64,000 bases of DNA from Ophiura sarsii (Eukaryota > Echinodermata > Ophiuroidea > Amphilepidida > Ophiuridae). Position numbers and translations under genes: made by a program. Position 1 is the stretch's first letter, and each line of letters opens with the position of its first letter. Below, piece after piece: positions 1 through 11,785 of this stretch. A model generated the notes under the pieces. That model searched no databases, was not told where the DNA came from, and saw only the letters and a list, made by a program, of their open reading frames with translations. The stretch covers positions 28,579,503 through 28,643,502 of the forward strand of contig CM069450.1 of NCBI GenBank assembly GCA_035610835.1, written 5' to 3'.

Positions 1-35
1 CTTCATACGCGGAAATGCGCGATTTGCAAACTATT

Positions 36-57
36 CATTATTATTATTATTATTATT

Positions 58-105
<48 letters not shown>

Positions 106-116
106 ATTATTATTAA

Positions 117-155
<39 letters not shown>
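36..155. repeat. (TTA)n microsatellite
   Basis: Nearly pure TTA triplets with two short TTAATA interruptions. On the minus strand it reads as polyasparagine, which is a product of the repeat and not a gene. The following 156-440 holds nothing recognisable. Confidence 0.95.
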
Positions 156-439
156 GATTCTGCATACGGTTCGTATCGGTTGAAAAAAACCTCGATTTCA
201 TCGCCGTTAGAGTAAATATCCTCAATCAAACGCTTTTCTCGTTTACATATTGCGTTCTTTTTATGCGAAAGAATCTAACATTGTAACATAATTGAATAAC
301 CGTTATGCGAACGCAGCATCGGAAACCGATCTGCAGTTAATGAATCTTAAAAGTATAGATAATTCATAGATACACAATTATGTATATTCTAAGAAATATT
401 TGACAAAACAAAATGTGAGTGGATGCAATTCTGATTATT

Positions 440-2150
440 ATCATCTTCTTTTTTTCTACTACATGTGCACAACTATTGTTAGCATTTAAATGAATAGCTT
501 GAAATTGAAACCTGACTAAATAATACCCGTTGTTTTACACACTAGGACTTTCTGATAGATTGCGAAACAAGTGTTAATAGACCATATTCACGCGGCAGCC
601 ATTTTCTACAATTTGCCACCCAAGCCTCGTTCTCGTTACGTATACCTGCGCCTGCGTGACTTGCGTGAGGATGCGTACGCCGCGCGCTTTGGTACCACGC
701 GTCTCGCGCAGTTCTATTGTGCAGCGCGAGGCGCAGATAGACCAAACGGGAACGAGGCTTGGGTGGCATATTTAGGAAAATGGCGTGAATAGGGTCTATT
801 GGAAGGAAGTAATCAAAATACGACACCATGAGAGACAATCAATCGATATAGTGACGTCATACCTACAGGGTGTCTTAAATGTTTAAAAAAAATGTAAACG
901 TTTAGTGAAATAGAGCCAGGCCGGCTTACTTTACTGGGCTCATATATTATTGCCACTTGGTAAACTGTTATGATACATTTGGATATTGTTAAAAGAGTTC
1001 TCGTGGGAACCTACTGATTTGTTTTTTTTAATCCGACAACCAATCTATCATCTTCCTGTATTTTGGGATTGATCAGAGCCAGTGTTTCTAAGGTGTTATG
1101 TGATGACAACCTCGTGAATAAGGTGTCGTAGAGATGACTGAGTTTAGTGGCCCTTCTTCGCCATTCATCCTGTGATCTGTTTAGGCATTTAAACCTAGTC
1201 AATGAAACGACACTTTTGAACCAGAGGCCCCGTATTTTGAAACACCCAGCATTACAAAATAACACAAGATGAAATCTTAACTAATCGCATTCACATACAT
1301 TTTAACACAGTTTCTGTATCAAATTAGATTAACGATAACGTTTCCGCATGTATTAACCTATTTTCAATATTGAACTTTTGCCATTCAATAGATAGTTTGA
1401 GAGCAAACATACATTTTTATCTGTAAGGAAGATCTGTCCGGGACTCATCTAAAGTAGTTGAATGCCCGTTATCTGGATCATAAGTGGATTATAGATTCAA
1501 TACTATTAAAAAAAGGTAACTTGATGTGAAATCTATAAAGTTTTCTCGATAAATTCTCTTGAGATATGGGATACTGCGAATGATCAACAATATCATGATC
1601 CAGTCAGGACATCAACATTATTTGATTACTCTGGAAAAAAATCTATATTTCGGTGTTTTCCCACTGTATGCTCTACTCAACTCAAGATTACACATTCGTG
1701 TGTGTGATTTACATAAGCTGATTAACTTTGCGAAATGAAATGACGAGAGAACAAATCATATTTAGTTATTGGAACAACATTATTGTCTTAATAACGGAAT
1801 TAATTCTTATAGGTTTAGTTGGTACACAGCACACACGAGGATATGTATAATCTACATGCGATACAAAGAACACGTACCATCGTCACTTTGCGCATAAATC
1901 CTCTGTGAAACATTCAGCTTATTTTTCTCTATCAACTTTGACTGAAATGTCTCTGATTGAGAATACGAGCCTGTCAAAGTAAATAATGTACCCCTTGTTC
2001 CGCAATTTGTAAAACAGTCATGGTTACCAACTTTTGTGTTGAGTTGGGGCCGGGTTTGTTTTGACATTCAACATAGCCGATGTCTCCATTCACTCAAGGA
2101 CAATTATAGTACCAACGTTGCCACGGTTGCCAAATATAATAAAGAACTTG
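440..2150. repeat. Long dispersed repeat, copy 1 (pairs with 21,040-23,300)
   Basis: Colinear similarity blocks in the same order as in 21,040-23,300. They include a block ending in CATACCTACAGGGTGTCT (about 455-880 versus 21,041-21,225), a block with AAGGAAGATCTGTCC (about 1,330-1,470 versus 21,795-21,935), a block with GATACTGCGAATGATCAACA (about 1,565-1,680 versus 22,060-22,170) and a last block around 1,895-1,980 versus 23,220-23,305. The copies are visibly diverged and each carries private insertions. No conserved protein was recognised in either copy. The rest, 2,150-2,640, is anonymous AT-rich DNA. Confidence 0.75.
578..798. mobile_element. Short inverted-repeat transposon (MITE), 221 bp
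   Basis: The ends read TAGACCATATTCACG and its near-perfect reverse complement. The inverted arms continue for about 55 bp through GCCACCCAAGCCTCGTTC. The interior is GC-rich and rich in GCGC. The paralogous repeat at 21,130-21,175 reads straight through GTGTTAATTGGAAGG at the same point with no insert, so this is a genuine insertion. The target duplication is unclear (an A or TA-type site). The open frames on both strands here are inverted-repeat artefacts. Confidence 0.88.
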
Positions 2151-2639
2151 TGTACATCTCACGTCTAAATATTGAAGCCTTAGGATATCAGGTGTGCGAT
2201 GAACCCTTTGATATATCCAGAATGCCCATAGGTGATACTTTGTGATACATCATGTTTTCAACCATGACGTAGATAGAAATCTTTAGTCATGACTGTTTGA
2301 CTTACTTATATATTTAAAAATATATGAAGCAAACAGAGTAAGGTTTGATTCATAGCTTTATATAAATCTATGCTTCAAGATTAGGTATATTCGTTGTAAG
2401 AGACCCACATCTCGTATCAATCTGTGCTCAAGCTGGTCAATGAAAACAGTTGAAAATTAGTAATGCAAAGGTATTACTCTCATGACTTCATAATGTCGCG
2501 AGTAAATTCACTTCAGAGAACCGATTTGGTAGCTCTACTTACGTTACAGTCAATTAGGTCATACGAGACAACGAAGTGCAAATTCAATTGTAGCGCTGGA
2601 TTATTTATTTTCCAATTTGGTTTATGCTAATATACATTT

Positions 2640-3075
2640 CATCAGGCGCATCACATACCGGCGTATCTATCAAAATACACTTTTTTCGAGAAAAAGCCAT
2701 CGTTGTTATCAAGCCGCTTGAAACGTTTGAAGCAAGCAAGAGCAAAGGTAAACTATTTTTATGTAATAAGTGAAAGCTCTGATTTTGTAATGCTAAAGTT
2801 GTAAGAAATTCAGTATAAGAAGCGTGACATGTTTAATTTGACACGATTTGATTACAGATACGTCATAGTGGGTATGTGATGCGTTGTAACCAACGAACGC
2901 TATTGTTGTTCACAACGCGTCACAAACCCATGTATCTATGTCGTATCTGTAGGGAACAGGACAATTTCGATGTTTACGACGTTTCACATAGAGGCGTAAG
3001 CATTTCGTATCTACCGAGAAAGAGAGATGCTGTTTACGGCTTATAACATACAGGTGTATATTCGATTCGTCAGTT
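2640..3075. repeat. Cluster of imperfect hairpin motifs
   Basis: Four or five degenerate copies of a TCACATACC...GTATCT motif occur in both orientations. The best pair is 2,855-2,890 with 2,909-2,951, where AGATACGTCATAGTGGGTAT faces ACCCATGTATCTATGTCGTA. It may be a decayed inverted-repeat element. No coding potential was recognised. The following 3,076-3,895 is unremarkable apart from a GT/G-rich stretch at about 3,665-3,712. Confidence 0.45.
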
Positions 3076-3912
3076 AAGGACACAGTCATTATTACTTTTC
3101 GATACTTACAACGTTAATTAATATTGAACTAAAGTCACATTAAAGTGCATGATGTGATAATTTGACAATCTAAAAAGTAATAAAAACACCAGAGACAATC
3201 CGGCGGTATGTTATTAGGCCGACAATGTTTCAATAAATAATGATTTACCTTTCTAGTGTACTTTGTTGTATCATGATCATGTTTCACAATCAAATATAAT
3301 GATACACATCAATAATTAGAACTAGGTATACAATTAAACAGATTTTAATGTCATTTTGTTTACTTAAATACACATTTCTACCTTAGCTTCGACAAGATAA
3401 CGGTTGAATCTACTTAAAGCTCTAAAAAGTGGGTCAGCTGTTTAACCGCACATCCCCCAAGGCACATTTAATGCGTTTTCCTCAGAATCTGTACAATGGT
3501 AAATTTAACTGAACATTCATTTGATTGATATATTTGCAAGGAAGAGTAAGTAATACGCTTTTTTCGTCTGTGACAGCTTTTGGCATTAACCTTTTTATAA
3601 CCAACCTTATTCCAATATATTCATACGATATCCTCTGGAAAAGGGAAAGTTTGTAGCTTTTCGGGTGTGGGGGTGTGTGTGTGGGAAATGTTATGTGTGG
3701 TAGGGCGGGCGAGGGGATTATTTCAAATTTGATTTAGTGTCATGTCATTTGAAAAATAAAATATCTTGTCACCGTAGTGACAATTTTCCTAAACCTTGAT
3801 CCACAACAACTTTTACGGGAACCTTTCTTAAATGATACTAAAGGTGACATCTCATTTTGTGTTTTCTCGAATTTTAATGGACACGATTTATAGGTAATCG
3901 TCTCCTATAACT

Positions 3913-4537
3913 TTTTTTTCTTCTTCTTCCTTTTCCCTTTTTGTTGATGCCGGCGCACCAACTATTTATTTGCATTTGTCATACAGGAAACAATAATATA
4001 TATGAACATTTAGTTTTAATATTCTCTATATAATAACGTACAGTATTTAATTATTGTCTTTCCACCTTTTATATAAACCCCATTTTTATTTAATCTTCCC
4101 TTTCCAATGGCAATATGATTTTCAACTTGGAACATAAAATGAACTATTAAAGCCCTTAAACACTTGAAAAATCGGCGTAAACCTGCACATCTTTTTCTGT
4201 ATACGTACAGTTGCCCCAATAATATAATAACATTTAGTAAAGGGTCCGGATCAAAAATATTGTATCCAAACATTATTGAAAAGTTTTGTTCAACTGAGAT
4301 CAATTCCAAAAATGATATTTAACAAGATCTCAACACTAGTCCAAAAACGTTTAACATGTTCACACTCGTAAAACAAATGAATTAAACTTTCAACATTCCC
4401 ATTACACAACGTACAATTTGGTGAATCAATTAAACCAATTCTCTGAACGAATTTATTTAACTATGTAACTGGTAGGAATATCCAATGCACATTTTAATGC
4501 AATCTTAAAGATAAGGCCACATTTCTTCATTCACTTG
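3913..4537 (-). mobile_element. 5'-truncated LINE (Tx1/L1-like) 3' end with 17-bp target duplication
   Basis: A perfect 17-bp direct repeat, AATCGTCTCCTATAACT, flanks the segment at 3,896-3,912 and 4,538-4,554. On the minus strand the element ends in an A-rich tail directly abutting the left duplication, as target-primed reverse transcription predicts. The minus strand encodes the end of a LINE ORF2. A zf-RVT-like zinc-binding module comes first (frame near 4,330-4,450, with NCTLCNG, LIHLFYECEH and KRFW, a C-x2-C...H-x4-C pattern). After a frameshift, 4,016-4,309 carries NVIILLGQLYVYRKR and a basic tail, typical of the C-terminus of L1/Tx1 ORF2 proteins. The element is dead: 5'-truncated, frameshifted and interrupted by stops. 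Clade assignment is from motif memory only. Confidence 0.85.
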
Positions 4538-4576
4538 AATCGTCTCCTATAACTGTTGTGATAACGCGCTTCCGAT

Positions 4577-4836
<260 letters not shown>

Positions 4837-5255
4837 AAGACGTGTACAATCATATCAAGAAACAAAGCATGTCGGGATTTTTTAATCGGCACATGTCACT
4901 AAATGTTCGGAGAGAAAAAAAAATGCGTAGTATATTAGATGGAACTCGTCCGACATGTAATACAATACTGTTTAAATACAATCCTACACACATAAATCTC
5001 TTTCTTGGAATAGGCTATAACTGACGTTATTACAAGGCATGTCAATAACAAGGATATACCAGATTATCAACAAACACATAAATATATTACAGTGGGTTAT
5101 TATTTTACAGTCATTAGGTCTATATTTTATATTACATCGCTAATTGAGGATCAAAAATAAACAACATTGACAAATTCTCTTAAAACAATAACATGAAAGC
5201 TGTATCAAAAATAGATCAATGTCTCCTTCAAATAATCATTCTGATGTATTCTGAT

Positions 5256-5859
5256 GTACACCTAGCACATAAAGTCACTGACCAGGTGCTTTGAGGTTGG
5301 CTTATTCAAAATATATAATCGGTACCAAAAATGTACATTAAATGAGCAAATTTCTTCTCCGCAGTTTGATACCTCGGTCAACAAAATCGAATGGATACCT
5401 TTAAAGTTATGGCGGTTTCAATGACCGCGCATAACAACAGCAACAACAGGTATAGGAAATCATTGATTTGTGTGTGATAATGCTGTCATAACTATGTGCT
5501 ATCTGAACGAGCCACCTAGGTATCAGGATAAATGGGTCTGGAGTGATAACCGCAATTTGCGGGATAAAGGGTCCGACTAGCTGTGAATAATAAAGTCTTT
5601 ACACACACATTTTCAGTGCGTAATCACACACAAATCAATGATTTCCTATACCTAGTGCAACTTTGCTGTTGTTATGCGCGGTCATTGAAATCGCCATAAC
5701 TTTAAAAGTATCCATTCGATTATGTTGAATGAGGTATCAAACTGCGGAGAAGGAATTTGCTCATTTATTGTCTATCTCATATTTTTGGTACCGATTATCT
5801 TGTTTGAATTAGCTAACCTCAAAGCACCTGGTCAGGGACTTAATTTGATAGGTGTATAT
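5256..5859. mobile_element. Foldback MITE, full copy
   Basis: The arms (about 5,256-5,490 and 5,621-5,859) are long inverted repeats containing CCAGGTGCTTTGAGGTTGGC, TCTCCGCAGTTTGATACC and ATCATTGATTTGTGTGTGAT, separated by a unique loop of about 130 bp. The outer ends are TACACCTAGC-like. A half copy of the left arm lies at 41,029-41,203. No protein frame. 5,860-6,227 is anonymous AT-rich DNA. Confidence 0.9.
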
Positions 5860-6227
5860 AAACACATACGCATTTAAAACGCTCCATATTGTACAAACTA
5901 TTTATGAAATGGAAACTGAAAACTCGGCACGATTTCATGAGCATTACAAATAACGACTCTTCAAAAAACAAAACAAAACATTACATTACATAATCATCCT
6001 GTACTCACATTTATTTATGTTTAGATTTTCCGACGGTGCATAATTTCAGAAGTTATATATCTCTCTTTTATAAATCCTATAAATAGCGGTAGTAAGATGT
6101 TTTATGTAAAGCACGGTATGATTTCTACAGGGAAATCAATTGAATTAGCCCAAACTGACAGCTGTCCAGCCTCATTCACACATTGATATTTGAAAAATTG
6201 GTATTAGATTCTCTAGATAGATATAAT

Positions 6228-6425
6228 GTTGACACTTTCAACACGGCTGTCGTCTGCAGACTACAGTTCCAAAATGTCACAAAATGTTTCAAAACTGTCA
6301 ACATTATTGCAAATCGGAATCACCATAAGAAATGCATCAAGATATAAAACTTTCAAATTTGGGGAAGGTTTCTGAAAAAATCTGATTTGTTCATGGTAAA
6401 ACTAATAGCCGCGTTGAAAGTGCTA
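6228..6425. mobile_element. TTAACACTTTC-family MITE, copy A
   Basis: The ends are GACACTTTCAACACGGCT and AGCCGCGTTGAAAGTGC, with internal GTCGTCTGCAGAC. The same end and core motifs recur at 49,295-49,547, 50,267-50,458 and 60,885-61,136. Copy A has the same orientation as 50,267 and the opposite one to the other two. Confidence 0.75.
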
Positions 6426-8141
6426 TTTAATGCTTCAAGTGAGTAAACCAACTTGGTAAAAACATAGATAAAATCGAGACAGGGATGGTTAAGTCCCGGG
6501 TTATCTTTATTGAAATGTTGTTAGGAGCTGATCTATGTCTGTTTCGCAAACAGCTGTATGACTATCATTTTTGAAAAGCCCGGTAAACAGAACGGGTATT
6601 AAGTGGGTTTGCACGAGAAAACCATGCAGTTTCTTGAAATATGGGAAGAAGGGGGTCGGAAAATTTCGACCATACTGATTGTCTACATCCCTTAGTATAA
6701 GCTATACTTCATAATGTGTATTAAAAATTCACAGTGTTTCTAGATATAATTATATGGGGAGGGGTAAAATGAGACATTTACCTAAAAAAACGTCTATTTT
6801 CAAAACAGTCAATCTGGCATCAAATGGGTTGGAATAGAGCATACCTACAGATACCAACTTAATTCTTGGTGACAATATGTATGACACATTACCTCATAAT
6901 GTGACATTAACCAAACGTCTGGAAGAGTTTTGGTTTTTCTGTAAAAAAAATCTTAAGTTTGGCAATTTTACTCATTTTTGGTCAAAATAATGATATTTTT
7001 TGAGAAACCATTACTCATTTGGACAGCCACTTTGACTTTTTTTTCTAATATGCAGAGGAAGGTCAGATATTAGCCCTTCTTATGAAAATATAAAATCATT
7101 GTAGTTGGGCCTCTGCAATCTCTTTTTACAATGTTATCTTTTATCATTATTTTTTTCAAATTCCTAGCAATATGATTTGATGCAGCTCGTTTTATCTCAT
7201 TAAATGACATATAGCAATCAAAATGTATGAGAAAAGTATAGTTTTAATAGTGGGATTTATGAATCAGACCACTAGACACTCATATCCCGAGCTTTTGCTT
7301 TGTAAACACACCTAAATCCAAGATGGCCGCCAAAATGGCGGCCTTAAATGGTAAAATTCCATGAATTGGCATATATGAACCTTCATGTATAATCAGAGTA
7401 TAGGTTTAACAATGAGCTGTATATGTTAGACCACTAGAAACTCATATCTAGTATTTTTGCTTTGTTAATATACTTTAAAACCAAAATGGCCGCCAAATTA
7501 AGTGCCAAAATCACATAAAACAGCATAATATCAACCGAAATGGTGAAAATGGTGAAAATATAATTTTAACGATGGAATGCATATGTTTAGACTACTAGTT
7601 TCTCATATTCAGTAGTTTTTGCTTTGTTAACATAGTTACAAATCCAAGATGGTTGCCAAAATTGCCCCCACATTGGTCCCAAAATGGCTGGAAAAATTGC
7701 GAAATTTAATAAAATGGGATAATATCAACCTAAATGTATGATGGAAGTATAGTTTAACATTGGGATGTATGTATTAGACCAATAGTAACTGATATCCAGT
7801 ATATTTGCATTGTAATAACATACTTTAAATCCAAGATGGCCACCAAAATGACCACTGTAAATGTAAAAAATAGTCCACATGAGTGTATGATAATCCAAAA
7901 TAGATATTATAAGAGTGTATTTTACATCACATTCACCAACTAATATGTTCTAAACTGCTAAGCTGCTGCTTTTAGATATAAGGGCCACCTCTGTGACAAT
8001 TTTGTTTCTGTATCATTTTTCAAAATGGTTAAGCTGATGTAAAATGACCTAAAACAATAGTTTTGTATTGTAAATGATACTATGTAATACCAATATAATA
8101 CAATATACCCCCAAATATAATATAAAATCATTCAATATATG

Positions 8142-8514
8142 TCTATGGTAAAGCCTAGGGGCTATAGATCTAGTTTGAGTATTTTTAAATTAAAATATCC
8201 AAGATAGCTGCAAAAGGTTAAAATAACTCAAAAACAGTATTAGATTATTGTTAGTGTTACAGTAGATATGACTAAATTATTTCAAACTAGATCTTCAGCC
8301 CCTAGGCTTTATAATAGGCATATATTGAATGCAACAGTTATATGCCTATGATAAAGCCTAGGGGCTGTAGATCTAGTTTGAAATAATTTGGTCATATCTA
8401 CTGTAACACTAACAATAAACTAATACTGTTTTTCAGTTATTTTAATCTTTTGCAGCTATCTTGGATATTTTAAAATACTCAAACTAGATCTACAGCCCCT
8501 AGGCTTTACCATAG
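8142..8514. repeat. Inner double palindrome at the foldback centre
   Basis: Arms at about 8,142-8,322 and 8,336-8,514 are inverted copies. Each arm is itself bounded by AAAGCCTAGGGGCT and AGCCCCTAGGCTTT, so AGCCCCTAGGCTTT-type ends occur four times. This is either a smaller inverted-repeat element duplicated head to head or the original core of the large foldback. Confidence 0.8.
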
Positions 8515-8572
8515 AAATATATTGAATGCTGTCCTGTTATATTTGGGGGTATTGGGTATTACATAGTATCAT

Positions 8573-8771
8573 TTGTTTATTTGTGTTTGTTTACACGGTC
8601 AGTCCGTACGGACACACGCTTGGGTCCTGAAGGGACCAAACTCAAGCAAAATGCTTGTGCCAGAAAAGATGGAAGAAAAGAATAAAGTTAAAAGAGCCAC
8701 TACCAACAAATAAAGTTAACAATTTTGCTGTCAGCCTTCGGACATGAGAAAAGAATAGTCTTGATCCAATC
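8573..8771 (-). mobile_element. Right-arm-only insertion, retroelement-like tail
   Basis: The right arm contains about 200 bp absent from the corresponding left arm (7,990-8,090). Reversed, it ends in AAACAAACACAAATAAACAA, like a SINE/LINE tail, and it contains GTCAGTCCGTACGGAC. The flanks have only a short CATT-type duplication. Its family is not recognised. Confidence 0.55.
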
Positions 8772-8949
8772 TCATTACAAAACAATTGTTTTAGGTCATT
8801 TAACATCAACTTAACCATTCTGGCAGCTATTTTGGAAAGTGATACAGAATCAAAATTGTCCCAGAGGTGGGCCTTATGGCCTTATATCTAACAGCAGTAG
8901 CTTAGCAGTTTAGAACATACTATTTGGTGAATGTGATGTAATATACACT

Positions 8950-9170
8950 TAGAAATAATAGGCATATACGACGGGTATTAAACAAATTATAAATATTTTT
9001 AAACAGGTTTGAATTTCAGATGCTTTACCATGCGAGGTCTTGTGGCCCAGTGGTTAAGGCAGTTGCCAAGCAAGCAACAGATCCTGGGTTCGATTCCCGG
9101 GCGAGATTGTTTTCCCATTATTGTCTCTTTTCTACCCCGACGGCGTACCTGTTTAAAAATATTTATAATT
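8950..9170 (+). mobile_element. tRNA-derived SINE-like insertion with 13-bp target duplication
   Basis: TGTAATATACACT is duplicated exactly at 8,937-8,949 and 9,171-9,183. The mirrored site in the left foldback arm (about 7,911-7,930) has no insert. Inside, 9,036-9,110 is tRNA-like: A box TGGCCCAGTGG, a 5-bp anticodon stem GTTGC/GCAAC around loop CAAGCAA (formal anticodon AGC but lacking T33), and B box GGTTCGATTCC. The acceptor halves do not pair, so it is not a functional tRNA. A perfect 24-bp inverted repeat (8,984-9,007 and 9,148-9,171) encloses the tRNA-like module, which is unusual for a SINE. Confidence 0.82.
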
Positions 9171-10651
9171 TGTAATATACACTCTTACAATATCTATTTT
9201 GGATTATCATACACTCATGTGGACTATTTTTACATTTACAGTGGTCATTTTGGTGGCCATCTTGGATTTAAAGTATGTAATTACAATGCAAATATACTGG
9301 ATATGAGTTAATAGTGGTCTAATACATACATCCCAATGTTAAACTATACTTCCATCATACATTTAGGTTGATATTATCCCGTTTTATTACATTTCGCAAT
9401 TTTTGTAGCCATTTTGGGATCAATGTGGGGGCCATTTTGGCAATCATTTTGGATTTGTAACTATGTTTACAAAGCAAAAAAAACTGAGGATGATAAACTA
9501 GTGGTCTAACATATACATTCCATCGTTAAAATTATATTTTTACCATACATATAGATTGATATTATGCTGTTTTATGTGATTTTGGCCATTATTTTGGCGG
9601 CCATTTTGGTTTTAAAGTATGATAATAAAGCAATAATACTAGATATGAGTTTCTAATGGTCTAACACATACATCCCATTGTTAAAACTATATACTCTGAT
9701 CATACATGTTGGTTCATTTATGCCAATTTATGGAATTTTACCAATTTAGACAGCCATTTTGGCGGCCATCTTGGATTAAGTTGTGTTTACAAAGCAAAAG
9801 TTCTGGATATGAGTGTCTAGTGGTATAATGCATACATGCCACTATTTAAACTATATATTTCACCATTCATTTTGATTGCTATATGTCATTTTATGAGATT
9901 TTACCAGTTTAGGCGGCCATTTTGGACGCCATCTTGAATAACCCCTTAGCATAACAAAATTATTTGTGGTAACATCCTGAATATGTTTTAGGATCATGAA
10001 AGTAAGTCAACAAAGTTGGTTTGAGGGAGTCCTGGGTGTGTGTATGCACGGTAACCCTCTGTATACACCTAACTAATTATTGTACGTCATTTCATATTGT
10101 CATAAACAGATAAGTGTTTCTAGTTTAAAGAAACTTAACTACAATGGTTTTATTATTTCTAAGGTAGGGCATAGGTGTTAGCTTCACAGTACATATGAAA
10201 TTAATCAGTGGATCTGCTGTCCAACAAGAAACAATGAAGTCGTTCAAACCCATTTTTTGACCAGTTTACCGCCTTTTTAGAGACAATTTGATGTATTTTT
10301 TTCCTAAAGTAGGAACACTACTGGTACTTTTTTTCATGCATTCTAAAGGGGATGTTGCTAGTAGTTTCTGAAACGAAAACTAGTTTAAAATTCTCAAGCT
10401 TTACTATTTTACATGTATGCAAACAAATACTCATGTAAATCAATCTTGGAGTATTTGTGGTAAAAAGGTGTGATTTCAAAGTAATGATAATTTAGCATCT
10501 AGAAACACTGTGATTTTTTTACCAAAAAGTAAAAGTTGTTACACTATATACATGCCCTGGCCACAATATGAACAAAAATGGCCGACCCCCTTCTTCCCGT
10601 GTGTGCATGGTTTTCTCGTGCAAACCCACTTAAATAGTATATTGCGGCAAC

Positions 10652-11228
10652 TACAGTCATCAAAATAGTAACTATACAGGTAATAAATGTGCTTCTAACT
10701 CTAAAATATATATATCCTACCTAAAAATATTTAGTGATAAACTAGTTGAGAAATTTATCTTCTTTAATATGAGATACTGCACGCTAGGATCGGATGATTA
10801 TTGAGGCAGTGACTTTTCATAATCATGATAATGTAAGGTGAAGTCCGATTTTCAATTTCACATTTTTCTTTTCTACACGCGGACCCAGCTACGCCTCGAT
10901 TACTGCATGGTAGTGCAATTGGGGTATGCATTCGAAGGTTGGATAGTCGGCCGTATTGTTCCGATGGATCAAAACGCCACACACATGCTACCTGTTATGC
11001 ACTCCCCGTATTGAAATGTAAAATGTGATGATGAAATTGTGACTTTACCTTACATTTTAGATTGTCCTTTCTGCAATATTCAACTGATCCTAGCATGCAA
11101 TATCTCATATTAAAGAAGATAAATGTCTCAAAAACTTTATGATACAATATTCTGAAGTTGGATATATATATATTTTTGAGTTAAAAGCCCATTTATTACC
11201 TGGATAGTTACCTTTTTGATGACTGTAC
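10652..11228. mobile_element. MITE nested in the right arm of the giant foldback
   Basis: Inverted arms of about 145 bp (10,652-10,798 and 11,085-11,228) contain TACAGTCATCAAAA at the ends, AGGTAATAAATG, ATTTATCTTCTTTAATATGAG and GATCCTAGC-like inner ends. It is absent from the equivalent part of the left arm (about 6,493-6,600), so it post-dates formation of the foldback. No coding frame is supported. Confidence 0.85.
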
Positions 11229-11785
11229 AGTATCTTATACTAGCTAACGGGATACATAAAAGTAGTTTGATAAAAATGCAACGGTGAAATGTAAGATACT
11301 CTTATATTTACCGATGCGATAGATGTAACGCTATTTGTGAAGTTTATAGACACTTATTTCACCCAGTTTTCTATAACACGTAGACTCTCGAACCCATGAT
11401 GAGCGCGATGGATAAAAGCACTTCTTTTGAAATCGATTCCTAGAGATTTAATGCATCTGGGAATGAGAGTGGCGTATTGTTTATGGATGTTAAGAAGTTA
11501 TTTCATGACAGGGCGAAAGGCTCGGCTTTGTGTTGAGCGACCTTGGTCCGAAACATACATAGCTTCAAACAACCATCCCTGTCTCGATTATCTATGTTAA
11601 AAAATGGGTTATCGCTATTCAATGTCCTGAGAACCAGGCTCACTGGGCCGTGTTATCGTACTAAACATGGCTTTAGCTTAATACTGTCTATAAATTAAAA
11701 GCGAGCTTATCTTATCGACGTTTTTAAGAAAAACCGAATTTAAACTCCGCAAATCTTGCCCCAGAGTGGTCGTGCGTTCATCGTA

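Larger units (their letters stand above)
6461..11598. mobile_element. Giant nested foldback element (about 5.1 kb)
   Basis: The two halves are inverted copies of each other. The outer ends are ACATAGATAAAATCGAGACA (6,462-6,481) and its counterpart TGTCTCGATTATCTATGTT (11,580-11,598). Further in, GTGGGTTTGCACGAGAAAAC (6,603) mirrors GTTTTCTCGTGCAAACCCAC (10,611). Each arm holds four or five repeats with a CCAAGATGGCCGCC-like core, at 7,318, 7,481, 7,644 and 7,831, mirrored at 9,761, 9,596, 9,439 and 9,252. The right arm carries at least three insertions absent from the left arm. No transposase frame was seen. Unlike a collapsed assembly artefact, the arms have diverged in sequence. Confidence 0.9.

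Noticed and set aside
31..225. Polyasparagine frame
   Set aside because: Product of the (TTA)n microsatellite on the opposite strand.
6461..11598. Giant inverted repeat as an assembly artefact
   Set aside because: Arms differ by many substitutions, and the right arm has private insertions with a target duplication.
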